A stretch of DNA of 64,000 nt from Leifsonia sp. AG29. Its GTDB lineage: Bacteria; Actinomycetota; Actinomycetes; Actinomycetales; Microbacteriaceae. The position numbers and the translations under genes were made by a program. The notes under the pieces are model-generated. The model was not told the origin of the DNA. It worked only from the letters and a program-made list of their open reading frames with translations, and made no database searches. Below are positions 1 through 7,920 of the stretch, piece by piece (the stretch's first letter is position 1; each line of letters starts with the position of its first letter). Location of the stretch: the NCBI RefSeq assembly GCF_009765225.1, contig NZ_VMSF01000001.1, positions 2,108,001 through 2,172,000 of the forward strand, given 5' to 3'.

Positions 1-1813
1 GCCCCTCGTGCTCCGAGAGGAACACCACGAACCGGCGGCCGTCGGCGTGCACCAGCGAGTCCGCGAACACGAGCGGGTCGTCGAGCCGGACGTCGCGTTC
101 GAGATCGGCCGCCGCGGCGAGCGCGTCGTACACCCGCCACGTCTCTTCGGGGTTGACGCGCCCCTGCGCCGAGGCGAAGAACTCGAGCGGGTAGGTGCAC
201 AGCACTGCCCGTCCGGCACCGTGCTCCTTCACCACGATCGCGGGGCGCCCCAGCGCGTCCACGGCGACGACTCTTCCCGAGGTCGCCGTGACCGGGAGGC
301 GCGTGCGCCCGTTCTCTCCCCCGGCTGGTCGGAACGACAGCGCGGCTCCCGCAGGCAGGTTGCCGAACGCCTCCACGAACCGCAGTTCGACGAGCTCGTC
401 GGTCACCGGCTCCGCGAGCCCGTACGCACTGTCCGGGCGCACCCCGAACAGCTCCTCGCTGCTCGTCCACCACGGGCCCCGCTGGACCGGGCTGTCACCG
501 TGCGAGTAGGAGGCGTAGACCGTCGCACCCTGCTCGGCGAACCCGATGAGCTGCTGCCACGAGGAGGCGCAGAGCTGCTTCACCGACGGCAGCAGGTACA
601 GCCCGTACCCCGCCGGAAGCCCGCCGTCCTCCTTCTCGCGGACGACCGCCACCGGGATGTGCGCCTCATGAGCGGCGACGTACGCCTGCTCGCCCGTCGC
701 GACGATGTGCGCCCGCTCCGCCTCCTGGGTGAAGGGATAGTCGGCAGCGAGGTGCGACGGGACGACCAGCGCCGCGTCGACCGGAGCGCGCCGGGCCGAG
801 GCCAGGTCGATCGCCGCCAGATCGGACGCGAACCGGGCGAGCTCCCGGAGGGGCGGCTTCGGGTTCCCGTGCCGATCGGTGATCCCGAAATGCATCTCGA
901 AGGGGTGGTGCGAGTACGGGCGCTGGCCGGCGAGGTCGTCGTAGTCCGTGTTGTTCCACGCGATCCACCCGGTCGCCCCCGCGAGCAGCGTCGAGTAGAG
1001 CAGTTGCCGGTAGTAGGAGGCGGCGCCCGCGTCCGACACGAAGTCGCTCGACAACCCGAACTCCTCCATGATCACGGGGAGCCCATCGCCGGCGGCGAGC
1101 TCGGCGATGTACGCGGCCTTGAGGTGCTGGCGCACCTGGTCGGTCTCCATCCGGTAGACGTGCGGACCGATGAAGTCGGTGTACCGCGCCAGGTCACCGA
1201 CGGAGAAGCCGTTGTCGTGACCGGTCGTCTCGATCCCCCAGGCGCCGTCGCCGACGGCCACCGGCTGCGTCCCTCCCCCGGCGCGCACCGCGTTCACGAG
1301 GAGGGACGCCCACGCGTCGACGACCGGGCGGGGCGCCTCCCCGCCGTAGATCGGCACCTCGTTGGTGAGGAGCCACCCGCCGACGGCCGGGTGCGCGGCG
1401 AACCGCGCAGTGAGCTCGCGCACATACCAGGCCTGCCGCCCCACGAACCACACGTCGCTGTACAGGTCCCGGCCTTCCCGCCAGGCGGGGTCCCAGTTCT
1501 CGCCCGACATGTGCCCGACGAGGAAGGTGGGCACGGTGGTCATGCCGACCTCGATGTGGGCGTCGAGGAAGTCCGCGAAGTTCGCCACGCACTGCTCGTC
1601 GAGAGAGTCGGGCGTCGGGTGGAAGTCCGGCCAGTAGAAGAACGAGCGAGTCATCGTGAGGCCGTGCTCGGCGAGCACCTGCAGCTCCTGGCGGACCACC
1701 TCCGGGTCGTACCGGGTCCACATGAGGGGGCCGCCGGTCCGGGACCAGAAGTTGGCGCCCAGCCAGACGACCGGGGCGTCTCCGACGGAGAGCACGGAGG
1801 AAGGACGGTCCAT
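1..1813 (-). CDS. Clan GH-A (GH5-like) glycoside hydrolase, 3' end outside window
   Basis: Probable cytoplasmic retaining beta-glycosidase acting on sugars brought in by the adjacent ABC importer. The N-terminal 300 residues look like a TIM barrel of the cellulase/mannanase type: LLTNE (E152) fits the acid/base and IMEEFG (E251) fits the nucleophile. The remaining 300 residues resemble the glutamine-amidotransferase-like trimerisation region seen in beta-galactosidases. No signal peptide is visible. The ATG gives MDRPSSVLSV and follows the permease stop by 46 bases, so the gene is the last of the binding protein-permease-permease-hydrolase transcript. About 604 residues are present and the C terminus is missing at the window edge. 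The substrate (mannoside, glucoside or galactoside) cannot be fixed from sequence. Confidence 0.8.
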   Translation of the reverse strand, partial: MDRPSSVLSVGDAPVVWLGANFWSRTGGPLMWTRYDPEVVRQELQVLAEHGLTMTRSFFYWPDFHPTPDSLDEQCVANFADFLDAHIEVGMTTVPTFLVGHMSGENWDPAWREGRDLYSDVWFVGRQAWYVRELTARFAAHPAVGGWLLTNEVPIYGGEAPRPVVDAWASLLVNAVRAGGGTQPVAVGDGAWGIETTGHDNGFSVGDLARYTDFIGPHVYRMETDQVRQHLKAAYIAELAAGDGLPVIMEEFGLSSDFVSDAGAASYYRQLLYSTLLAGATGWIAWNNTDYDDLAGQRPYSHHPFEMHFGITDRHGNPKPPLRELARFASDLAAIDLASARRAPVDAALVVPSHLAADYPFTQEAERAHIVATGEQAYVAAHEAHIPVAVVREKEDGGLPAGYGLYLLPSVKQLCASSWQQLIGFAEQGATVYASYSHGDSPVQRGPWWTSSEELFGVRPDSAYGLAEPVTDELVELRFVEAFGNLPAGAALSFRPAGGENGRTRLPVTATSGRVVAVDALGRPAIVVKEHGAGRAVLCTYPLEFFASAQGRVNPEETWRVYDALAAAADLERDVRLDDPLVFADSLVHADGRRFVVFLSEHEG

Positions 1814-1859
1814 GATGCCTTTCGGGACGGTGGGGCGGCGCGCGGCGCGGCGCGGCGGG

Positions 1860-2699
1860 CTACTTGACGGCGCCGGCCGTGAGGCCCGCGACGAAGTTGC
1901 GCTGCAGCAGGAGGAAGGCGACGACGATCGGGATCGAGACCACCAGCGAGGCGGCCATGATCTGGTTCCAGTACACGTTCGTCTGGGTCGAGTACAGCTG
2001 CAGGCCCACGGCCAGGGTCCGGTTCTCGTCGGTCGTCATGACGGAGGCGAAGAGCACCTCGCCCCAGCTCGTCATGAACGAATAGATGGCGACGGCGATG
2101 AGCCCGGGACGGGCGGCCGGGAGCACCACGTGCCAGAGCGCGCCCATGGGGCCGGAGCCGTCGACCTTCGCCGCCTCGTCGAGATCGCGCGGGATGCCGT
2201 CGAAGTAGCCCGCGAGCATCCAGATCGAGAAGGGCAGCACGAACGTGAAGTACGTGATGATGAGGCCCCACCGGGTGCCGACGAGCTGGATCCCGACCGC
2301 CTGGTTGATGTTCACGAAGATCAGGAACAGCGGGAGGAGGAACAGCACGCCCGGGAACATCTGGGTCGACAGCACCGTCGTCGTGAACACGTTCCGCCCC
2401 TTGAAGCGGTAGCGCGACACGGCGTAGGCCGCGAAGACCGCGATGACGAGCGAGATGAGGGTCGCCGCGCTCGAGACGATGAGGCTGTTGACGAAGTACG
2501 ACGCGAGCGGGACCGTCGTCCACATGTCGATGAATGGCTGGAACGTGATCGTCTGGGGCCACCAGGTGAAGGCGCTCTGCACCTCCGACAGCGGCTTCAT
2601 CGACGACGTGACCATCACGTAGAGCGGCACGACCGTGAAGAGGGTCAGGAAGACGATCACGACCCAGCGGAAGATGTGCGAGGAGCGGGTCTCACGCAT
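1860..2699 (-). CDS. Carbohydrate ABC transporter permease, MalG type
   Basis: Inner-membrane permease of a CUT1 sugar importer. The 279 residues carry about six hydrophobic segments and the EAA loop (LDEAAKVDGSGPMG, then LP), which contacts the ATPase. Length is normal for MalG-like subunits. Its start overlaps the end of the MalF-type gene by 8 bases, which suggests translational coupling. No ATPase gene lies in this locus; as is common in actinobacteria, a shared MsiK-type ATPase encoded elsewhere probably energises it. Confidence 0.93.
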   Translation of the reverse strand: MRETRSSHIFRWVVIVFLTLFTVVPLYVMVTSSMKPLSEVQSAFTWWPQTITFQPFIDMWTTVPLASYFVNSLIVSSAATLISLVIAVFAAYAVSRYRFKGRNVFTTTVLSTQMFPGVLFLLPLFLIFVNINQAVGIQLVGTRWGLIITYFTFVLPFSIWMLAGYFDGIPRDLDEAAKVDGSGPMGALWHVVLPAARPGLIAVAIYSFMTSWGEVLFASVMTTDENRTLAVGLQLYSTQTNVYWNQIMAASLVVSIPIVVAFLLLQRNFVAGLTAGAVK

Positions 2700-3675
2700 G
2701 GCGGTCCCTCCGGTTGACGACGATCAGGTAGGCGCCGGTCACGACCAGCAGGAACAGCAGCAGCAGCACGCTCATGGCGGCCCCCGAGCCGAAGTTCCAG
2801 GTGAGGAACGACGCGTTGTAGATGTGGAACGAGATGAGGTCGCCCGCGGCCGGCTGGGCGTTGCCGCCGAACAGCACGTAGGGCGTGTTGAAGTCGTTGA
2901 AGGTCCAGAGGAACATCACGAGGAGCAGCACCGCGTTGACCGGGCGCAGCATCGGGAGCGTGATCGAGCGCCACTGGCGGAACGGCTTCGCACCGTCGAC
3001 CGCGGAGGCCTCGTAGACGTCGGACGGGATCGACTGCAGGCCCGCCATCAGCATGAGGAAAGCGAACGGCCAGAGCCTCCAGATGGCGACGATGACGATC
3101 GCCCAGAAGGCGTTGCCCCCGATCAGCCAGAACGGCTTGTCCCCGGGCAGGCCGAGGTTGTCGAAGAGGAAGTGGTTGATCGCGCCGGTGTCCTTCTGGA
3201 ACATGAACTTCCAGGTGATGATGCCGGCGTAGAGCGGCAGCGCGTACGGCACGAGGAACAGGGTGCGGAAGATCGCGCGGCCGCGGAACCTCCCCTGGAG
3301 GGCGACGGCGGCGGCCATCCCGAAGAACCAGGAGAGGCCGACGACGAGGATCGTGAACCCGACCGTGACGAAGAACGAGCGGAGGAGCCCCGCGCCGATC
3401 GACGAGTTGAAGTCGAGCGCCACCATGTAGTTGTGCAGTCCGACGAACGGGGCCTCGCCCCAGTTCGCGATGAAGAACTTCGTCAGCTGCAGGAAGCTGA
3501 TCCAGATGCCGGTGAGCATCGGGACGATGTGGATGAGGAGCTCGAACACCACGGCGGGCGCGAGCAGGACGAGCGGCAGCCACCAGCCCTTGGGGCGGCG
3601 CCGCTTCGGCTTGGCGGGGGCGGGGGCGGCCGGGGCGGTGCTCGCCGGGCCGCGGACGTCTGTCGTCGTCGACAT
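2692..3675 (-). CDS. Carbohydrate ABC transporter permease, MalF type
   Basis: Partner permease of the sugar importer, 327 residues. The N-terminal cytoplasmic tail is Pro/Ala/Lys-rich, followed by about six membrane spans and an EAA loop (VYEASAVDGAKPF...LP). An AAGGAGACCC-type ribosome site precedes the ATG. It lies 77 bases downstream of the binding-protein gene, and that gap contains a strong hairpin. Confidence 0.93.
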   Translation of the reverse strand: MSTTTDVRGPASTAPAAPAPAKPKRRRPKGWWLPLVLLAPAVVFELLIHIVPMLTGIWISFLQLTKFFIANWGEAPFVGLHNYMVALDFNSSIGAGLLRSFFVTVGFTILVVGLSWFFGMAAAVALQGRFRGRAIFRTLFLVPYALPLYAGIITWKFMFQKDTGAINHFLFDNLGLPGDKPFWLIGGNAFWAIVIVAIWRLWPFAFLMLMAGLQSIPSDVYEASAVDGAKPFRQWRSITLPMLRPVNAVLLLVMFLWTFNDFNTPYVLFGGNAQPAAGDLISFHIYNASFLTWNFGSGAAMSVLLLLFLLVVTGAYLIVVNRRDRHA

Positions 3676-3699
3676 GGGTCTCCTTCAGCTGGTCGGTGC

Positions 3700-3735
3700 C
3701 ACGGGGCGCGACGCGGTGCCGCGCCGCGCCCCGTG
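3700..3735 (-). promoter_or_regulatory. Intercistronic hairpin between binding protein and permease
   Basis: An 11-bp perfect inverted repeat (CACGGGGCGCG at 3700-3710, its complement at 3725-3735) surrounds a 14-base loop that could itself pair. There is no T-tract, so it is more likely a partial terminator or an mRNA-stabilising stem. Such a stem would let the binding protein be made in excess over the permeases, as in other sugar importers. The role is inferred. Confidence 0.6.
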
Positions 3736-3752
3736 CTGGTCGTGCGGCCGGC

Positions 3753-5057
3753 TCAGCCGCCCATCGACTGCTTGACCTGGTCCTGCGCGGTCTGCATCGC
3801 CGCCTTGATGTCGGCGTCGGAGACCGTGCCGCCGGTGGCGATCTTGGCGAACATGTCGTTCATCGCCTTCCCGACGGTGTTCTCGAACTGGTCCTCCGCC
3901 GGGACGAGCGGCAGCGGCTTCGCCATCTCGTTGTAGATCTTCTGGAACGTGGCCGCCTCGTCGGCGTTGTCCGTGAACTCCGCCTTGGCGCCCGCGAGCA
4001 CCGGCAGCGTGGCGTACGGCTTGGCGAGCCTCGACTGCACCGAGGAGCTCGTCATGTACTTGACGAACTTGAGGGCCGCGTCCTTGTTCTTCGTGTTCTT
4101 GAACACCGACAGGTTGATGCCGGCCGGGAACGAGGCGATCTTCTTGCCGCCCTCCGGCGCCGGGAACGGGACGACCCCGTACTGGTCGCTCTTCATGCCG
4201 TTCTTGACGATGGAGGAGTCGGCGTTGTTCTGGCTGAGGATCATCGCGACCTTGCCGGTGGCGAAGTCGTTGACAGCCTGCACGCCGTTGTCGTATTGCG
4301 CGTTCGACGGGTTCACGACCTTGTCGGTCTGCATGAGGTCGAGGTAGCGCTTGATGCCGTCGACGTTGGCCTGCGAGGTGAACGTCGGGTTCCCCTTGCT
4401 GTCGAACCACTCGCCCCCGTTCTGCGAGCCGTTGATGAAGGCGAAGTGCACGTTCTCGGTGTAGCTGCCCGCGGCGAGGGAGAAGCCGTACTGCGTGCCG
4501 TTGGTGAGCTTCTTCGCCGCGGCGACGAGCTCCTCCCAGGTGGTGGGAGGCTGCACACCCGCGTCGCTGAACATCTTCTTGTTGTAGTAGAGGCCGTAAG
4601 CCAGTCCGTAGAGCGGGACGCTCGTGACGGGCTTGCCGGCGGCGCCGCCGGTGTCGAGCGCGGTCTTGACGAACTTGCTGCTTCCGCCGATCGCCTTCAT
4701 GTTGGCGTCGTCGAAGGGCAGGAAGGCGCCGGTCGCCTGGAGGGAGGAGGCCCACGTGTTGCCGATGTTCAGCACGTCCGGGCCCTGGCCCGAGGTGACC
4801 GCGGTCTGGATGCGGGTCTGGAGGTCGTTCCAGCCGATGACCTCGAGCTTGACCTTGGTGCCGGTCTCCTTCGTGAACTCGTCGAGGACCGGCGTGAGGA
4901 CCTGCTTGTCGTTGTCGAGGCTGGTGCCCTGGTTGCTGGCCCAGTACGTGAGCGTTCCCCCGCTCGACGACCCCGATCCCGAGCTGCTGCTGCAGCCCGC
5001 GACCACGAGCGAAACCGCTGCGGCGATGGCGGCCGCGGCGATGGCGCGTTTCCTCAT
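3753..5057 (-). CDS. Extracellular sugar-binding lipoprotein of ABC importer
   Basis: Family 1 (MalE-like) solute-binding protein, 434 residues, anchored outside the membrane. The chosen ATG starts MRKRAIAAAA, a signal peptide ending in the lipobox VVAGC with lipidated C22, followed by a Ser/Gly linker. An AAGGAG ribosome site lies 6 bases upstream; a longer in-frame opening exists but lacks this site. First gene of the importer operon. A LacI-type operator lies in its promoter, so expression is probably induced by the transported sugar. Confidence 0.93.
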   Translation of the reverse strand: MRKRAIAAAAIAAAVSLVVAGCSSSSGSGSSSGGTLTYWASNQGTSLDNDKQVLTPVLDEFTKETGTKVKLEVIGWNDLQTRIQTAVTSGQGPDVLNIGNTWASSLQATGAFLPFDDANMKAIGGSSKFVKTALDTGGAAGKPVTSVPLYGLAYGLYYNKKMFSDAGVQPPTTWEELVAAAKKLTNGTQYGFSLAAGSYTENVHFAFINGSQNGGEWFDSKGNPTFTSQANVDGIKRYLDLMQTDKVVNPSNAQYDNGVQAVNDFATGKVAMILSQNNADSSIVKNGMKSDQYGVVPFPAPEGGKKIASFPAGINLSVFKNTKNKDAALKFVKYMTSSSVQSRLAKPYATLPVLAGAKAEFTDNADEAATFQKIYNEMAKPLPLVPAEDQFENTVGKAMNDMFAKIATGGTVSDADIKAAMQTAQDQVKQSMGG

Positions 5058-5127
5058 TGTGACTCCTTCGTCTCTTGATGGGAGGGGCGCCTCCGTCGAT
5101 CCTGATGCGCGACGGTGCGCTCCAGCG

Positions 5128-5163
5128 AGCATAAGTTAACCGGTTCAGTAAGCGCAACCGTTG
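5128..5163 (-). promoter_or_regulatory. Promoter with LacI-type operators for the sugar importer
   Basis: Reading leftward, a TTGCGC -35 (5157-5152) and a TATGCT -10 (5133-5128) are separated by 18 bases. The spacer contains TTAACCGGTTCA (5136-5147), built on the perfect palindrome AACCGGTT. A second partial palindrome, CAACCGTTG, lies at 5155-5163 over the -35. This arrangement suits repression by the adjacent LacI-family protein. The octamer CGGTTCAG is shared with the operator in front of the regulator gene. Confidence 0.65.
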
Positions 5164-5196
5164 AAATCGGCGCCTCCCCGGGTGTACGCCGCCGCG

Positions 5197-6234
5197 TCAG
5201 CCGGCGATCGCCGCGCCGCCGCGTCGCCCGACCGGGACGCTCGTCGCGCGCATGATGAGCTCGGACGCCCGCGCGTGCGAGACCTCCGGCACGACGCCCG
5301 CGAGCTGGTCGAGGAGCATGCGCGTGGCGCGCCTCCCCTGCTCCTCCGGGAACCGGTCGAGGGCCGTGATCGGCCGCGAGCCCAGGCGGCACAGCAACGA
5401 GTCGTCCCAGGAGACGATCGCGACATCGTCACGCGCCGCCCGGGTGAGAGCCGTCTGCACGCCGAGCGCGAGGAGGTCGTTGGAGGTGAGGACGGCGGTG
5501 ATCCCGGGGTCCGCCGCGAGACGCTCCGCGGCGATCCGCTCGCCCTGCTCCATCGAGTAGTCGGAGGCGGCGAACGAGACGCGCATGCCGTGCTCCTCCG
5601 ACCATCGGGACACCGCCGTGGCCCGGTCGACCTCGTGCTCGAACTCGGTGGGGCCCTGGATGTGCAGCACCCGCGTGTGGCCGAGGGAGGCGAGATGATC
5701 GACGAGCAGCCGTGCGTCGCCGGCGGCGTCGTACAGGAGCACGCGGCCGGGAGCGACCGAGTCGCGGTTGCCGTGCAGCACGAAGGCGAGCCCGAGCTCG
5801 TCGAGCAGCGGGAGGCGCGGATCGCCGTCCGTGATGTCGAACAGCATCACGCCGTCCACGCGGCGTTCGGCGCTCCAGCGCCGGTAGACCGCGGTGTCCT
5901 GCCCGACCGCGCCTCCCACCATCCGGAGGAGGAGCGACTGGTCGGTCTGGCCGAGCTCCGACTCGACGCCGGCGAGAAGGCTCATGTAGTACGGCTCGGT
6001 GCCGAGGAGCCCGGGATGGCGGCGGAGCACGATCCCGATGGCGTCGGCTCGGGCCAGCGAGAGAGCGCGCGCACTGGACGACGGGTGCCAGCCCAGCTCC
6101 TCCGCCAAAGCCAGGACGCGCTGCCGGGTCTGATCGCTCACCCCGGCCTGGCCGTTGAGGGCGTACGAGACCGACGCCTTCGACAGGCCGAGCCGCTCGG
6201 CGAGGCCGCCGATCGTCACGCGTTCCGTGGACAT
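5197..6234 (-). CDS. LacI-family transcriptional regulator
   Basis: 345-residue repressor with an N-terminal LacI helix-turn-helix (residues 5-52: VTIGGLAERLGLSKASVSYA, then the hinge region at the end of SSSARALSLARA) and a C-terminal periplasmic-binding-fold sensor. The start is set by GAAGGAGACGAGG just upstream; the open frame extends far beyond it only because of GC bias. It lies directly upstream of the importer operon in the same orientation, with operator-like palindromes in front of both. It probably represses importer, hydrolase and itself until a sugar ligand binds. Confidence 0.93.
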   Translation of the reverse strand: MSTERVTIGGLAERLGLSKASVSYALNGQAGVSDQTRQRVLALAEELGWHPSSSARALSLARADAIGIVLRRHPGLLGTEPYYMSLLAGVESELGQTDQSLLLRMVGGAVGQDTAVYRRWSAERRVDGVMLFDITDGDPRLPLLDELGLAFVLHGNRDSVAPGRVLLYDAAGDARLLVDHLASLGHTRVLHIQGPTEFEHEVDRATAVSRWSEEHGMRVSFAASDYSMEQGERIAAERLAADPGITAVLTSNDLLALGVQTALTRAARDDVAIVSWDDSLLCRLGSRPITALDRFPEEQGRRATRMLLDQLAGVVPEVSHARASELIMRATSVPVGRRGGAAIAG

Positions 6235-6323
6235 CCTCGTCTCCTTCCGGACGCGCCGCCGGACGGCGCGTCCCGGCGCCCTCGGGCGGGCGCCTGCCGC
6301 AGCATCGGGTCGCTGCGGGCACA

Positions 6324-6350
6324 ACGTTACCGGGCACTGAAGCGGTTCAG
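6324..6350 (-). promoter_or_regulatory. Putative autoregulatory operator and -10 of the LacI gene
   Basis: CTGAAGCGGTTCAG at 6337-6350 has perfectly complementary 5-base ends (CTGAA/TTCAG). It lies just upstream of a leftward TAACGT -10 (6329-6324). It shares CGGTTCAG with the importer operator, consistent with autoregulation. The -35 is not clear. Confidence 0.5.
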
Positions 6351-6498
6351 CACCAGTGGAAGCCCGCGAATCGCCGAAGTCCGCCCGGGTTCGCCGCCGC
6401 CGGACGATCCGACCGGCCGGCCACGCGATTCCTGACGGTCGCGGCGGCCGCATCCCGGCAGAATGACAGGCAGCGCGGCACCGGGCCGGAGGGAGTCG

Positions 6499-7908
6499 AT
6501 GGTGGGTTCGACGGTATTCGAGCGCGAGCGGCCCGCGGCGGCCGTCGTCTCGCACGCGCTGCGCGGGTCGCGCAACGCCGTCTTCTGGACCGAGGACGCC
6601 CCCGGCGACCACTATCCCCGGCTCACCGGCGACATCTCGTGCGACCTCGCGGTGGTCGGCGGCGGCTACACCGGGCTGTGGACGGCCCTCCTGGCCAAGC
6701 GGGCGGATCCGTCCGCGCGCGTCGTCCTCCTGGAGGGACGCAGGATCGGATGGGCCGCGTCGGGCCGCAACGGCGGCTTCTGCGAGGCGAGCCTCACGCA
6801 CGGCGACGAGAACGGCCGGACCCGCTGGCCCGGCGAGTTCGAGAAGCTCCGGCGACTCGGGAGGGAGAACCTCGACGAGATCGAGCGCACCGTCGCCGAG
6901 CTGCGACTCGACGCGGGCTTCGAGCGCAACGGCGCGATCGACGTAGCGACCGAACCGCACCAGGTCGAGTGGCTGCGGGAGGAGGCCGACGGCGACGACG
7001 CCCGCTTCCTCGACCGGGAGGCGGTGCGAGCCCGGGTGGACTCCCCCACCTACCTCGGCGGCCTCTTCCATCCGCGCGACTCGGCGCTCGTGCACCCCGC
7101 GCGACTGGCCCGCGCGCTCGCCCGCGCCTGCGAGAGCGCGGGCGTCGAGCTGTTCGAGCACAGCCCGGTCGAGTCCATCGGCGACGGGACCACGCTCGAG
7201 ACCCCGGACGCTGTGATCCGCGCGCGCCGGACCGCCCTGGCGACCAACGTCTTCCCCAGCCTCCTCAAGCGGAACCGCCTGGCCACCGTCCCGGTCTACG
7301 ACTACGTGCTCATGACCGAGCCGCTCACGCCGGAGCAGCGCGCCTCCATCGGGTGGGAGGGGCGCGAGGGCGTCGGCGACTCCGCGAACCAGTTCCACTA
7401 CTACCGGCTCACGCAGGACGACCGCATCCTGTTCGGCGGCTACGACGCCGTCTACCACTACGGCGGACGGGTGCGCAGCGCTTACGAGGAGCGGCCGGCG
7501 AGCTTCACCCGCCTGGCCTCGCACTTCTTCACGACCTTCCCGCAGCTGGAGGGCCTCCGCTTCACGCACCGCTGGGCCGGGGCCATCGACACCTGCAGCC
7601 GGTTCTGCGCCTTCTTCGGCACGGCGCGCGGCGGCCGCGTCGCATACGCGACCGGGTACACCGGGCTCGGCGTCGCGGCGACGCACTTCGGGGCCCGCGT
7701 GATGCTCGACCTGCTGGACGGCCGCGAAAGCGAGCGAACGGCCCTCGAGATGGTGCGGTCGCGCCCTGTGCCGTTCCCGCCCGAACCCGCGGCCGCGCTC
7801 GGGATCGGGCTCACGCGCTGGTCGCTCGACCGCGCCGATCATCGGGAGGGGCGGCGCAACCTCTTCCTGCGCGCTCTCGACGCGGCGGGCATGGGATTCG
7901 ATTCGTAG
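6499..7908 (+). CDS. FAD-dependent amine/amino-acid oxidoreductase (DAO fold)
   Basis: Cytoplasmic flavoenzyme of the glycine/D-amino-acid oxidase fold, closest in look to gamma-glutamylputrescine oxidases (PuuB-like). The FAD dinucleotide-binding motif VVGGGYTGLW lies near residue 50, followed by GRRIGWAASGRNGG, and a C-terminal YATGYTGLG closes the FAD site. GGAGG lies six bases before this ATG; an ATG 36 bases earlier has no such site. Expected reaction: oxidative deamination of an amine, giving an aldehyde, ammonia and hydrogen peroxide. The nearby dehydrogenase and aminotransferase fit amine or beta-alanine breakdown. Exact substrate unknown. Confidence 0.85.
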   Translation: MVGSTVFERERPAAAVVSHALRGSRNAVFWTEDAPGDHYPRLTGDISCDLAVVGGGYTGLWTALLAKRADPSARVVLLEGRRIGWAASGRNGGFCEASLTHGDENGRTRWPGEFEKLRRLGRENLDEIERTVAELRLDAGFERNGAIDVATEPHQVEWLREEADGDDARFLDREAVRARVDSPTYLGGLFHPRDSALVHPARLARALARACESAGVELFEHSPVESIGDGTTLETPDAVIRARRTALATNVFPSLLKRNRLATVPVYDYVLMTEPLTPEQRASIGWEGREGVGDSANQFHYYRLTQDDRILFGGYDAVYHYGGRVRSAYEERPASFTRLASHFFTTFPQLEGLRFTHRWAGAIDTCSRFCAFFGTARGGRVAYATGYTGLGVAATHFGARVMLDLLDGRESERTALEMVRSRPVPFPPEPAAALGIGLTRWSLDRADHREGRRNLFLRALDAAGMGFDS

Positions 7909-7920
7909 CCGCCGTCGGTC

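Noticed and set aside
8-1867. A 619-residue plus-strand frame at the left edge
   Set aside because: It is the mirror of the glycosidase gene, rich in Arg, Glu and Val with no motif; the minus-strand translation shows catalytic residues.
5197-7842. An 881-residue frame extending the LacI gene upstream
   Set aside because: The extension is antisense to the FAD oxidase gene; the ribosome site and family start place the LacI start at 6234.
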